The position numbers and the translations under genes are program-made. 64,000 nt of DNA from positions 48,223 through 112,222 of the forward strand of contig NW_022985083.1 in assembly GCF_010015585.1 (NCBI RefSeq), given 5' to 3'. The stretch is from Eremomyces bilateralis CBS 781.70. Lineage: Eukaryota; Ascomycota; Dothideomycetes; Eremomycetales; Eremomycetaceae. Below the pieces are notes generated by a model that was not told the origin of the DNA, made no database searches, and worked only from the letters and a program-made list of their open reading frames with translations. Shown here one piece after another: positions 1 through 11,520 of the stretch. Numbering within the stretch: the stretch's first letter is position 1; each line of letters opens with the position of its first letter.

Positions 1-225
1 GTCGATAATCACCCTTTCTTCCATATTTGAGAGCTTTTTCGAATTCGGGACACAATCGCTTCGTGCAGTCATTCCGTTGCGGCGGTCACGTAAGGTACTC
101 CACGGGACGTTGTAAGCTTTTGCAGCTTCTCGAATTGATTGAACTTGGTCTTGTTCGATAGTCTGGATGGCTAGGTTCATTCTAGCTTCATTTGAAGGTA
201 ATTAAGGGCTCTGTTGTTGAGACAT
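1..225 (-). pseudogene. pogo/Fot1-type DNA transposase, N-terminal fragment
   Basis: The minus strand from about 225 to the window edge reads as the start of a fungal pogo/Fot1 transposase: a helix-turn-helix of the REAAKAYNVPWSTLRDRR type, followed by PNSKKLSNMEE, which leads into the CENP-B-like second DNA-binding domain. The catalytic DDE part lies beyond the window. An ATG at 225 is in frame with the one at 180, but a stop lies between them, so translation would have to begin at 180 or the copy is dead. Members of this family cut and paste DNA in the nucleus at TA sites. The family call rests on motif recognition and the intactness of the rest is unknown. Confidence 0.6.
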
Positions 226-264
226 TGCGAAAAAATCGTGATGATCGCTGTTACGGAGATGAAG

Positions 265-299
265 TGGGCGACTCGGTGGTTTGGGCGACTCGCTGGTGG
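265..299. repeat. tandem 17-bp subterminal repeat of the pogo-like element
   Basis: Two near-identical units sharing TGGGCGACTC, spaced 17 bp apart, lie just upstream of the transposase start. They are probably subterminal transposase-binding repeats of the pogo-like element. The outer end of the element could not be fixed; it should lie to the right of position 300. Confidence 0.4.
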
Positions 300-305
300 A
301 TTACG

Positions 306-1238
306 TTAGTTAATTACAGCCGTAGTTACTGAGTACCGTGTGACAATCAAACAAAAATAAACCCTAGATTTTGCCCAAAGCTACTTCAGTGCTCCGTAGT
401 CCGTAGATAATCCGATTAGCCTCGCTTGATCGATGAGACTTATCTTGATTTATTTCTTTCACGTGGCAATTAAGTAATCTAGAACCCTAGCTGGGGCAAC
501 AGAGGGATGCGCAGGCGGTCCAGCAGCAGCACACGCAGAAACGAGCCTGTAGAGGAGAAAGTGCAATCGAGAGCATTCCGTATTATTGAGCTTAGTATTA
601 TTACCGCATTTGTCTATAAAGTTCACTGCAGCCAATCACACCGCCTCAAATCCCAACGAGACGTTCCTCCTCCGCGAATCAGAACCACCGTCGTTATCTC
701 TAATTGTCATCTTGTCACGCAATCGCTAGAGATATATTCATCAGCCTTCTTCAATGCGCCCGTGGAGTCATCGTGACATATCGGAACTGGTTCAGCAAGG
801 CATTGTCCATGTGTATCTTCTTGAAATAAACTGCATGTTCAACGAGGGCCGCTCCAGCGCGTCTGCAGTCAGATCAGAAGGGTGATCGTCCAAAGCAAAC
901 GGGAAAAGATCGGTATAAACAAACTTCCCGATGATTATTCCATGCTCCCCACCACATTCCTCCTAGACATTAAAACGAGAACGTCTCATCTAGCGGGCAT
1001 CGCGCCCAAATTGCCAAGAGACACCAGTGCAGATATCTCCGGATCCAGCCCGTGGCTTGACCAGTGTGACGCGGAGAGAGACCTCCAGTCCTCTCGAACG
1101 ACCAGCCGCAGGCATCGGTCACTATCCTGCGCCCGTTCGTGACCGGCAGCATTAGCTGAGAGATCCAACCACATCCCACGCCCGTCGTCCCGAATTCCCT
1201 GTGGTTGCGTCATACACCAACATGATAGGACAGACCTG
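306..1238. other. intergenic, no gene recognised
   Basis: Only short, unrelated open frames occur here (507-776, 882-1142 and antisense frames) and none resembles a protein. The left part may still belong to the pogo-like element. The right part is the upstream region of the DUF3602 gene. Confidence 0.5.
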
Positions 1239-1246
1239 TATATAAA
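1239..1246 (+). promoter_or_regulatory. TATA box of the DUF3602 gene
   Basis: TATATAAA lies 135 bp upstream of the ATG at 1381 and is followed by a GC-rich stretch and a pyrimidine-rich leader. The distance suits a TATA box with a leader of about 100 nt. A clear TATA box fits an inducible gene. Confidence 0.45.
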
Positions 1247-1380
1247 GGAGGGCGGGCCCTGTCCAAGAACGCTGATGGTCGGACTACTTACTTGAATTGT
1301 TCACATCCAAGCCTAGTACTTGATTCGTGTAATCAACATATCTCACGCTCATATCCGTATTGTACGAAACGAAGATCAGA

Positions 1381-2103
1381 ATGCCTGAACAACAACCTCC
1401 AATCGTCTCCACCGGCCGCGGCGGTATGTGATATCGACTGTCCAAAATCACCCCACTATTATGTGGAGGGGTACAGCCATCGCCGATACTGATCGCGCAT
1501 ATCTCTACAGGTTCTGGTAACATTGGTCGCGACCCAACCGTGTAAGTCCCTCTCCCGCTTCCCCAAACAATCAAATTTCCTCTAATATCTCATCTCAGCT
1601 ACGCCGACGGCGGTATCGTTCGTGAAGGCCACCCCGGCGTGTCCGAGACGGGAGAATACTCCTCTGGCGTACGTGTTACCAGATAGGCAAAGTCGCGGAG
1701 CAGGCAGCTGACCTTGCCCAACAGCGAGGCGGCGCCGGCAACATCGTGCATTCCCCCAAGGTCGTCCCAGTCGGGAAGGCCGGCGAGGACTTCGTCCCTG
1801 AGATAGACACGATTCCCGCGGGACATCAGCCGGACTTCCATACTGGCGTATGCTTCCTTCTTTCACCACGCTCCATCCAACCGCCCCGCTTCTAGCTTGA
1901 GCAAGGCAGGTTGGATCGATTGGCGATGACTGTTACTGACTGAAATTCTCCAGCGCGGCGGAGATGGCAACGTCCATCGGGAGAAGTACGGTGGTCACTC
2001 GCATGCGCCTGGACAGGGGTTTGGTGATCGGGTGAAGGCAGTGCTGGGGTTGGATAAGCATAAGGAGAAGAAGGAGGAGAAGAAAGATGGGCCGGCTTCT
2101 TAG
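1381..2103 (+). CDS. DUF3602 (GRGGxGN-repeat) small protein
   Basis: Five exons (1381-1423, 1511-1541, 1599-1668, 1725-1847, 1954-2103) join in frame to a 138-residue protein. All four introns have GT..AG ends (87, 57, 56 and 106 bp). The protein opens MPEQQPPIVSTGRG and carries three copies of the GRGGxGN motif (GRGGSGNI, GRGGAGNI, GRGGDGNV), the hallmark of the fungal DUF3602 family. It ends in a charged tail rich in KHKEKK, with VKAVLGLDKHK before it. It has no signal peptide or membrane segment and looks disordered and soluble. The RGG boxes could bind RNA, but no function is established that I can name. No single reading frame shows the gene, because the longest exon is 150 bp. Introns 1, 3 and 4 all fall within a few bases of the same point in the repeat. 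Confidence 0.82.
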
Positions 2104-2968
2104 TCTATGGAGAGAGTATTTGGGTGCTTGGGATGATCGTCCGGCCAGCGATCGACTGGAGGATAGCGTGGGATTTTATGGTGATACCACGATCGATTGT
2201 TCGTTTTCGAATTGCGTTACTTAGCTGAGTTTCTTAGTATGAACTGAATCAACTGTTAACACTCCTCTGGACACTATTGTGTGGCATACCAACACTGGCT
2301 TGATGTGGCGTCGAGGCCCAGAACCTCCTCTCTGACTGACAAAGAATCGCACTATAACCCTGGTCTTCTTCCTCCAGCTACGCCGCTGGTGTCCCCTGGG
2401 CGGGTTTTCTAGTCTGTGTCGGAAGTTCCCTCGTCAATCCGATTGGAGAGGTTAGCGTTCGCTGTCGAGTAAGGTACGCTTCGAACTCACTAGTCCAATT
2501 GCTCTCATAGGTAAATTAGCAATAAGGAGGAAGATAGTCTCACTAAACATCTACAAGATCATGTGTCACCTCAAATAGCTCGTAAATTCTCAAAAGTCTT
2601 TGCGGTAGCCCTCTCGGTCATATCACGTCTGTTATATGGGGTAATTACTCGTGGTAGCAACAATGCTCCCGGGTACACACGTTCCACCAACGTCTGATCT
2701 GCGGAACTTGGTCATCCACGCCGGGTATTTGACTGCCTCGAGTATGGCATGGCACCAGACTCCAGAGCCGCATCCCCTTCACACACTCGAACGAGCGATG
2801 CTTCAGTGGCACTCATGACCTATTCGCCATTCAGCCGTCAGCTTAACATCATCAGCCCCACTGGTGCGATCGATTTGACCCTCAGACCGCCAAATCGATT
2901 CGATCTCCGGATTTTTCACGAAGAAATGTTCCGAATCGAGAGAATGTGACCGAAGAGTAAAGGAACTA
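2104..2968. other. intergenic, no gene recognised
   Basis: Downstream region of the DUF3602 gene and moderately AT-rich sequence. I see nothing codable beyond a short open frame at 2749-2949 that may be the edge of the decayed fragment that follows. Confidence 0.5.
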
Positions 2969-3420
2969 GTGGGGGGCGATATGGTCCAAGTGCAAATCCA
3001 AGGGATCTACAGCTACACCGTGTACGCAGACTCGACGTTTCAATTTGTTGTCCAATTTAGACTCAAGTCCCCGGAGTTGAAATTGAAGATAGCAGCATTA
3101 GCCCGAGACATATATGGTGCCGTTGCCCTGAGCATACAGTGCCATGGACTTTCTGCAGAGTATAAAGCACAATTGCTGTGTCAATATGCAAGAGAATTAC
3201 AAGCACATCCCTCCACTCTTCCCCAGCGGCTGCATCCTGGAATCCGATCATGTCCCAACCAGTTAGGTGATGTTGGGTCTGCTTCGGTCACAAGGATTCA
3301 CATTGAGGTTAGAGGTCAAGGAGCCGCCCAAGGTTATTCTACAGGATGAAGATTTCGGGCAGTGCAATATGTTTTCCTTGGATGGATTTCTAGTCAATCC
3401 AAGAGCAAAATTCAATCATA
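2969..3420 (+). pseudogene. decayed phosphotransferase (APH-like) gene fragment
   Basis: The frame at 2969-3349 contains GIYSYTVYADSTFQFVVQF and RLKSPELKLKIAALARDIYG. This resembles the N-lobe of the fungal aminoglycoside phosphotransferase-like (APH) family, where a YxVxF-type strand is followed by an EIYG-type helix. About 100 bp downstream another frame reads PKVILQDEDFGQCNM, which looks like the family's catalytic stretch (D-x4-N, normally HNDLGPHN). The two parts are in different frames, most of the intervening lobe is gone, and no start or end can be placed. The likely origin is a member of a large fungal family that often decays. The call rests on pattern memory alone. Confidence 0.38.
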
Positions 3421-3862
3421 TCGAAAGAACATCTTCAGATCAGTAGAGACAATGGACGTCATCGTGAAGGTGGAAGCACGGCCGAGCGTTTTCGAAGTTG
3501 AGTACCCTTTTCACATTTTCAAAACGGGGTTTGGTTCTTAAATTGAAGTGAACAATGTTGGTCTATGAAGATAGCATTAATCCAAAATTTTACGTTTTCG
3601 GAATGCTCTGAGAGTGGATACCCCCGACTTTTCAAGAATCAGATCAGGCTGAACGAATTTTGACTTACACGAACGTCGCCCAGGCCCCCCCACTGGACTC
3701 TCCTCAACCCACCGCACCACAAGCCGAAACCTCCTCATCCCAACTCAATGCCATCTAATTTCCCTTCTTTGCAGCTCAGGAGGAGATGAGATCCCATGAA
3801 CTGAGCCAGATTCAAGACCAATTGACGTCGAGAAAGGTCGATTCTTGTCTAAAAACTTCCAT
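3421..3862. other. intergenic, 3' flank of the carbamoyl-phosphate synthase gene
   Basis: No coding signal. The right part must hold the polyadenylation region of the minus-strand synthase gene. Confidence 0.5.
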
Positions 3863-6800
3863 TTACGCTCGGAAGCCCAGGAAATTTGACCAGGTCCGCA
3901 CTTCGGTCGGGATCTCGCCCTTGGTAAGGGGCAACTTCGCGCTCATGCAGCGAGCGAAGAGATGGGCAGTCTGTGACAGGGACATTAGTATGACGCACCG
4001 CAAACAAGAAAGGACGAACATACCTTCGGCTCCATAAACAGGGGCACTCCGAAATCCACCGCGTTCCTCCTCATCACATAATCCTCATCCACCAGGCTAC
4101 TGGCCCTCCTCTTCGCCAGGTTAAACACCCCGCGGATGTCATACTTCGCAAACACCTCTCGCAGCGCCCGCTTATCTTCCTTAGGGAACTCAATCACCTC
4201 CACCTTCGCCGCATCCTTCGTGCTGGTGCGCAGGTGCTCCGCCACCGTCTCGTTCACCGCGTAGAACTTATATCCTAGCGGCTGCAGCAGGTCCGCGATC
4301 GCGGATAACTCTACCTTGTTGACGTCGCCGCCGAAGAGGATCCCCTCGCCCGGTTGCGGCACGCGGAAGTTCATCGTCGACTGCATCGACGCCCAGTACG
4401 CTTCGATCAGATCGGTCCCGAAACACGCCATCTCGCCGGTACTCGCCATCTCGACGCCGAGATACGGGTCCGCGCCGGCAAGTCGCGTCCACGAGAACTG
4501 CGGCACCTTCGTCGCCACGTAGTCGCGCTTCTCTCCCATCAGGTCGACGGGCTCAGGCACGTCGCGACCGACGAGCGCGCGGGCCGCCACATCAATGAAG
4601 TTGGTGCCGAGAACCTTCGAGACGAAGGGGAAGGAGCGGGAGGCGCGGAGGTTGCATTCGATGGCTTTGAGGGCTGGCTCGCCGCCGGACGGGTCTTCGG
4701 CTTTGATGATCTGCATGTTGAAGGGGCCGGTGATGCTCCAGGCCTCGGCAACCTTGGAGGCGATTTCGCGGACGCGGTCGATGGTGCGTTGGTCGAGGGA
4801 TACGGGGGGCAGAACGAGGGTGGCGTCGCCGGAGTGGACGCCGGCGTTCTCGACGTGCTCGGAGACGGCGTGGACAAGGAGCTTGCCGTTGTGGGCGACG
4901 GCGTCGACGTCGATTTCTTGGGCGCCTTCGATGTACTGCGTGATGACGACGGGGTGGTCCGGGGAGACGTCGGAGGCAGCGACGAGCTTGTCTTCGAGCT
5001 CGGGTTCACTCCAGATGACGGTCATGGCGGCACCGGAGAGGACGTAGCTAGGGCGGACCAGGACGGGGTAGCCAACGGTATCGGCGAAACGCTTGGCTTC
5101 GGCGACAGAGGTGAGTTCTTTCCAGGCGGGCTGGTCCACGCCGATGGAGTCGAGGATCTGGGAGAACTTATGACGATCTTCGGCCTTGTCGATGTCTTTG
5201 GGATCGGTGCCGAGGACCTTCGCTTTGCCGGTGTCTTGAAGTTTCAAAGCGATGTTCTGGGCAAGCTGGCCTCCGACTGAGACGACAACACCGCTGGCGG
5301 TCTCAAGTTCATAGATGTCCATGACTCGCTCGTAGCTGAGCTCTTCGAAATACAGGCGGTCCGCAACGTCGAAGTCGGTGGAATAAGTTTCTGGGTTGTA
5401 GTTGATCATAACCGTCTTCTTGCCTTGCTTGTTCAATGACATAGTTGCGTTGACGGCGGACCAGTCGAACTCGACCGAGCTACCAATCCTGTAAACACCG
5501 CTACCCAAGACAATAACACCATGGTCATTGAATTCGACGTCATGAGTAGAAGCGTTGTAGGTCGTGTAGAGGTAGTTCGTGTCAGCCGGGAACTCAGCAG
5601 CCAGCGTATCAATCTTCTTGACGAATGGTCGGATACCAAAGCCCTTCCTTCGAGCGCGGACATCGTCTTCGGAGCTATTGACAGCCTTGGCGATCTGCTT
5701 GTCAGAGAAACCCATTTTCTTCGCCTTGAGAAGCAGTTCCTTCTTCAAACCGAACAGGCTGCCAATCTCCTCCATTTCCTTGGTGCAATTGACAATGTTC
5801 TCCAACTTGTACAGGAACCACTTATCGATCTTGCTCAAGTCATGGATCTTGTCGACAGAGTAGCCTTCGTGGAACATGGCCTGGCCAACCGCAAGCCATC
5901 GCCTGTCGGTCGGGTTCCGGAGCACGTCATCTAGGTCCTCGAACTTGTCGCCCTGGAATCCCAGGAACTGCGGGTCGACCTGTCGGCAAGCTTTCTGGAA
6001 CGATTCCTCAAAGGTTCGGCCGATCGCCATGACCTCGCCGACGGATTTCATCGAGCTGCCAATGTCTCTGCGGACGTTCTGGAATTTGCTGAGATCCCAT
6101 CGCGGCATCTTCGTGACGATGTAATCTAAGCTGGGCTCGAAGTTGGCCGTCGTGGTCTTAGTGACCGCGTTGGGGAGTTCGGGGAGTGTGTGGCCGAGGC
6201 CGATCTTTGCAGCCGTGTATGCCAGGGGATAACCGGTCGCTTTTGACGCGAGTGCCGACGAACGAGAGAGACGAGCGTTGACCTCGATGACCCGGTAGTC
6301 GAGACCGTCGGGCTGCAACGCGTATTGCACGTTGCATTCGCCGACGACTCCCAGATGGCGGACGATCTTAATCGCCGCCGAGCGAAGCATGTGGTATTCC
6401 TCATCACTGAACGTCTGGCTGGGCGAAACCACGATACTGTCTCCGGTGTGGACACCGAGCGGGTCGAAATTTTCCATATTGCAAACCGTGATGCAGTTAT
6501 CGCTGGCGTCCCGCACGACCTCGTACTCTGCCTCTTTCCATCCTTTGAGAGACTTCTCAACTAGGATCTGCGGAGACAGCGTCAACGAGCGGGCAGCCAA
6601 ATCTCTAAGTTCATCAGGATTCTCCGCGAAACCGGATCCCAAACCACCGAGAGCGTATGCAGCGCGAACAATGATCGGATACCCAACGCTTTCTGCCGCC
6701 TTGAGCGCCTCGTCCAGCGACTCGACGGCAATGGACTCCGCGGTGGGGATATCGATCTCCTTGAGCGCCTTCGTGAACAAGTCGCGATCCTCACTGGTCT

Positions 6801-7546
6801 CCAGCGTTTTGATGCTAGTGCCCAGGACCTTGACGCCAAACCGCTCAAAGATGCCCATCCGGTTCATCTGCACGCCCAGGTTCAGGGCGGTTTGGCCGCC
6901 GAAGCTGAGGAAGATGCCATCGGGTCGTTCTCGTTCGATCACCCATGTCACGTATTCGGGGGTTACAGGGAGGTAGTAGATCTCGTCGGCGAGGACGTGT
7001 GAGGTTTGGATGGTGGCGATGTTGGGGTTGATCAGGACCGATTTGACGCCTGCTTCTTTGAGGGCCTTGAGAGCTTGGGAACCTATAGGAATCGCATGTT
7101 AGCCACCGATTGCACATTAAAATACTCGTCGGCTCCACCAACTGCTTCATTGTCACGCGAAGGGGTAACGAATCCGCATTCTCACCTGAATAGTCAAACT
7201 CTCCAGCTTGTCCAATACTCAGCCCACCACTCCCAATCACCAACACCTTCTGCACATTCACCAGATTTCTTGCCCCATGGATCGCCCCACTATTCAAATA
7301 TGCCTGCGCATTCGGCGCTTCCTGACTCTGCGCGGCTCTGCGGCCCACCGTCTTCGAGAACTGCCTGTATTGGCCGGTCCATTTCTGCGGCCGAGCCCTG
7401 AGAGCTGTTACTCGGCAGGTTGTGAACGCTCGAGGAGAGAGGGAAGGGATCCGCGCGGTGCGAGCGCATGGTCGGGCGGTCCCTCTGGAAAGCGCCTGAA
7501 GCGACGGCGCGAGCTTGTGCAGCTCGCGGGCGGAGATGGACGACAT
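3863..7546 (-). CDS. cpa2: carbamoyl-phosphate synthase, arginine-specific, large (ammonia) subunit, mitochondrial
   Basis: Makes carbamoyl phosphate from bicarbonate, glutamine-derived ammonia and two ATP for arginine synthesis, paired with a small glutaminase subunit encoded elsewhere. Exons 7186-7546, 4024-7082 and 3863-3970 join in frame to about 1,175 residues, the usual size for the family. Introns are 103 and 53 bp; the second has a canonical ACTAATG branch site. The first ~80 residues are rich in Arg and Ser and poor in acid, a mitochondrial presequence. Then come VLVIGSGGLSIGQAGEFDYSG, FLSFGGQTALNLG and two ATP-grasp halves (the second with NYNPETYSTD and RPSYVLSGAAM). The C-terminal third after about residue 980 (KFYAVNETVAEHLR) is the MGS-like regulatory domain, ending WSNFLGFRA. 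The last exon matters: reading through the intron gives a false ending. No arginine attenuator peptide is expected, since that belongs to the small subunit. It lies tail-to-head with creB, same strand. Confidence 0.93.
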
Positions 7547-8629
7547 CTGGGCGGATGGGTGGATGCCTGTATGTCGGACTCAATTGAGCCGGGTCTCCGT
7601 TGCTCGTCTTCACGAGAGCGTCTTGACAGAACAAGGGACGAATGTGGGTGAAGAGGAGGAGTCAAAGGAAACTCGGTCCTATGACGTGGGAATTTTTTTG
7701 TCGAGATGCCTCTATGCGAGCGAGGGATTGAGGCTCCCAACTAGTGGTATCAGACGCAAGGACCCCGGAAAAAAACCCTTCCAGCGAGCTTGCCACTGAT
7801 AAGAGAGCAGTAGCTCCAACTGAAGTCAACAGCAGATGGTTGACGGGGGGAGTCGGAGGCGGGAAGAATTCTTTGATATCTTAATTGGCGAAATGCGGTG
7901 AGAATTGCACTAATCGCTCCGGTTTCGATTCCGATTCGGTGAATTGATAGAAGAGCTTCGAGTTGCTCTGTTGCACAGCTATGAATAGCCTTCCATGGCA
8001 ATGATCTAATGAAGAGGAGGAGCCATTGTGACAATGTCTTCTGAACAGTATAGAATTGAGGAATTGAAGGAGGAGAAAGAAAATTGCCGCCCGGATATAC
8101 GGTATTAGTAGGGGAGAAGTTGTATGACTGGGTGGGTGTGACTGGTTCAATTGTGGAGGGGGATTTTTTTTTTTGTCGATTCCGCACTGGCGCCGATTTA
8201 TTTTGGGGCCCAAGATCGGGGTCGATGAGACCCTTGCAGTATGAATATCCTGAAAGATATTGATTCGACGACTATAAAATTATTTAGAAAGCACAATTGA
8301 TCCTATGGGACGTTTTGGTGAAGACTGTTGCTATCGTTGATGATCAGATGGGGCGCATTGCTGTCAGGATCGGTGGTTGGGACAATACCGATACCGGTGG
8401 CATGGCCAAGGTATTCCTTCATATCGTACAGTGCTATGTTCAATCATACTATATACTGGTATCGTGTATATAACATCAACACGCGCTTCAGAATGCTCTT
8501 CGCACGCTCTTCGCACGCTCTTCATGCACACAACCCACGTGAATCTCCCCTCTTCTACGCCCAGATCCTCTATGCAAACACCAAACCACCCCCTCGATAC
8601 TCCAACCCTCTCTCTTCCCTCACCACCCG
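7547..8629. other. intergenic between creB and the carbamoyl-phosphate synthase gene
   Basis: About 1.1 kb holding the 3' end of creB and the promoter of the synthase gene, both on the minus strand. Antisense frames of 90-145 codons (for example 7750-8187) show no family resemblance. A direct repeat of CTTCGCACGCT occurs near 8500. Confidence 0.5.
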
Positions 8630-11520
8630 CTAAAACGCCATACTCTTCTTCTTCCCCAACCCAAACCGACTCTTCTTCTCCTTCTCCTTCTCCTTCTCCT
8701 TCTCCGGCTTTTTCAGCCCCCCATTGCCTAAATCCGTCGCCCGCCTCGCTAGCGCGTCCAACGTATAGCTCTGGCTCCTTGCATGCCGCAGCGGCGCCAC
8801 TGGAGACTTCAGTGGCGGTGGAGGCGGGAGGGGAGGTAGGTCTTTCGTCGGCGGCTGCGAGCGCACATGATCCAGCGACGGTTCCTGGTGAGATAATCTC
8901 CCTGGATCAGTGTGCACGGGGGAGAGCGGGGGCATGGGAGGCTGAGTGTGCGAGGTGGATGTTGTCGACGAAGGGCCGGTCGAGGAGGAGGGCGCATCGT
9001 GCTGGTTTTTCTCCTTCTCCTTCTCCTTCTCCTTCCCGCCCCAGAACTTCGGTTTATGCCTCAGACTCATGCTCATGCTCGTCTGCCGAAACCGATGTAG
9101 TCCCCCACTCTTCACCCCACCCTTCCCATCCTGTGCCGTTACCCCTGCCCCTGCGACCATCTGCCCATCCCCAACCGCACGCGAAATATCTCCATTCATC
9201 GCCTTCGCCACCACCTCCCCCCGCTCCTCCACCGTCGCCAACTTCCGTCTATCATCATCCTCCTTCTTACTCATCTTGCTGATCTTCAACGCTTTCTGAA
9301 ACTCCTCCTCCTGGATCCGTCGCCGCTCTACCACGTCGTTTGCCACGTCCTTCCGCCGCTGCTTCTCCGCCAGATACGCCTCGCGCTCCGCGTCTCGCCG
9401 GTCCTTCTCGCGCGCCTTCTCTTCCGACTTCTCACGCTTCGCGTCTTCTTTGCGCACACGCTCGAAGTCTTTGGAGCGGCGGATGTCGTCTTTGCTAGGT
9501 TTGGGTTTGGTGGAAAGGGTGTGGAGGGATTTTTTGGAGCGGAGAGGGGAGAGAAGATGGTTGCTGTGGGGGGTGTGGCTGCTGGAGTCGCGAGGAGTGG
9601 TCGTGGTGGCGGGGGAGGTGGGGGTGGGTGAGAGAGGGGCGCCGGGGATGTGGGCGGTGGAGGGGACAGTAGCGGCGTGAGCGAGTGGGTTGAGGGGACT
9701 TTCGATGTCTTCGGGAAGTGGTGTGGCAGGTGTATGCGATAGCGGTACTCCGTGGGGGTGTGTCGAGCCATTAGGCATGTTTTTCGGCGGAGCGGACGAT
9801 TCCGCTGCAGTGGCGGCAGGCGGCGTGCCTTGCGCTTCCTGTTCCCGTTGCACGGCTTCGAGGGTCGTCTCTTGATAGAACAGCACGTATGCGCAGGCGA
9901 GTTGTCCTTCACCTCCAAAGAAGTTCGTCACGTACGATTGGTCTACAGGCTCAACGAGCTCGTCGTCGAACAGTAGCCAACCCCTGTCTTGAGTCTTGAT
10001 GATCGAGACGTAGTGCCCGTGATACGGTCCGCCACCAAGATGCACCACCACAGCGTACAGCTCATATAACCGATCCGGATCTTCGGCGTCGTCCGTCGTA
10101 TTAAATAGGCGAAGGTGGTACGGGTATACGACTCGATGAAACAGTTTCTGCAGCCGTTGCAGATCTTCCGTGTACTTAAACCGCTTCAGATGGAGCGCGA
10201 GAATCCTCGGAAGTCGCTTGACTTTCATTCGCTTCTCTGCCTCCTGGAGCCCCCCGCAGTTGTCGCAATGGAATTTATTCCGCTCACAGAGCATTTCCTC
10301 TTCGGAGAATTTGCGAAGACAGGAGGTGACGGAGGAATGCTGTTCGAGGTCGACGGAAAGATCGAGGAACGCTTCGTCGCGCTGGGAGAGGTTTTCGCAG
10401 GTGAGGCAGCGCGTTTCGGATGTGAGGAGCCCTTCGAATAGATCGTGGACCCAGCCGGTCCCGTTGATCGAGTTTTGATTCGAGTTGACGACCGTCGGCG
10501 TTTTCAATTCCGGTGCCGTCATATCATTCGCCAGGGCCTTCTGTACCGTCGCCGCCATCTGCTTTGAAAATTGCTCCACGTTCTCCACCACCTCGTTCAA
10601 CAACAGGTTCAAAAACTCATGCGCATCCTGGTGCATCGGTGTCCGAAACATCTCGTTCTCCCTCCGTAACACCTCCAAGAACTTCTGCGGACTAACGACG
10701 CCCATCCTCGACGGATGGGCAATGATCGCCTCGAAGATATCTTTCAGGCAAGAAAACAACGACTCATTCATCCCGTAGGCCTTCGAGTTTTCGTAGTCCA
10801 TCGCGACAATCGGACCCTTGTCCATCAAGAGCTTTTTCTTGTATTCCGATGAGTCCTTGTTCTCCTCCTTCGGCTGCCCCCCTGGCCCGGTTGCCGTTGT
10901 GGTCGCTGGCTTCGCTCGCGGCGGCCCGACAGTGTTGGTGACAGGCGGATTGCCTTTTAATGGAGGGGGAGGTCCGCCATTGCTTGCGCCGGTATCGCTG
11001 TCGATTTGAGGGAGGCCGGAAGAAGCGCGGTTGAGGGAGTCGGCGGGGATGCGTTTAGGGAAATTTATGACATGTTCTCGGAACGCGTGAGAGTAGTATA
11101 GACACTGCACTATTGAGTTACAATAACTGCGAATCGGTTAGTCGAGCCATGTATATCGAAACTTCCATCGGAATTCTAGAACGGAACCGTACCATGTGCT
11201 TCCAAACTATGTGCAAACCACCGTTAGCATCGCAACATTTCCTGGAGATATATCCCAGCCGACTTACATTCTCAAACCCAAAGAATTTATCGCTCCCATC
11301 CGTTCGCAGCGGGCCTGCATCCACCAAGAGTTTCTCCAGCGGCGTCGGCGGGGGCACGTTCAGGTCCTTCTTCGCCTTCTCCTGCGCCGCCAGCGACGGA
11401 GAGGCGGGATTCTGGTAGCACAGAATGGGTCAGTTCCTGCGCCATGTGTTTGATTTCCAGGGGTTTCCTGGCGCCAACACTCACTGCGCTGCCTTTCAAT
11501 CGTCCGAAGAAGGACGACAT
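8630..11520 (-). CDS. creB: CreB-type ubiquitin-specific protease (USP12/46 family)
   Basis: A deubiquitinating enzyme that in Aspergillus works with the WD40 partner CreC in carbon catabolite repression. Four exons (11485-11520, 11268-11411, 11193-11206, 8630-11126) join in frame to 896 residues. The N-terminus [12 protein letters not shown] leads into [23 protein letters not shown] and the Cys box [17 protein letters not shown]. The His box is [10 protein letters not shown] with LLFDDE after it, and zinc-type pairs CLTC and CDNC are present. [11 protein letters not shown]-like (here [10 protein letters not shown]) is the family signature. The C-terminal half is low-complexity with proline runs, a coiled acidic/basic stretch and KEKEKE tracts, and ends [11 protein letters not shown]. 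Exon 3 is only 14 nt and the catalytic Cys codon is split between exons 3 and 4 (TG|T). An upstream in-frame ATG at 11571 would add 17 residues; I chose 11520 because the next residues match CreB starts in kind. The family call is firm. Confidence 0.9.
8671..8703 (-). repeat. KEKE-coding hexanucleotide tract in creB
   Basis: Repeated CTTCTC (GAGAAG on the coding strand) encodes Lys-Glu repeats near the C-terminus. A second tract lies at about 9010-9036. Such tracts change length easily by slippage. Confidence 0.7.

Noticed and set aside
4354-5280. 308-codon plus-strand open frame inside the carbamoyl-phosphate synthase gene
   Set aside because: It is antisense to a firmly identified gene with GC-rich third positions, which creates long shadow frames. 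No family resemblance.
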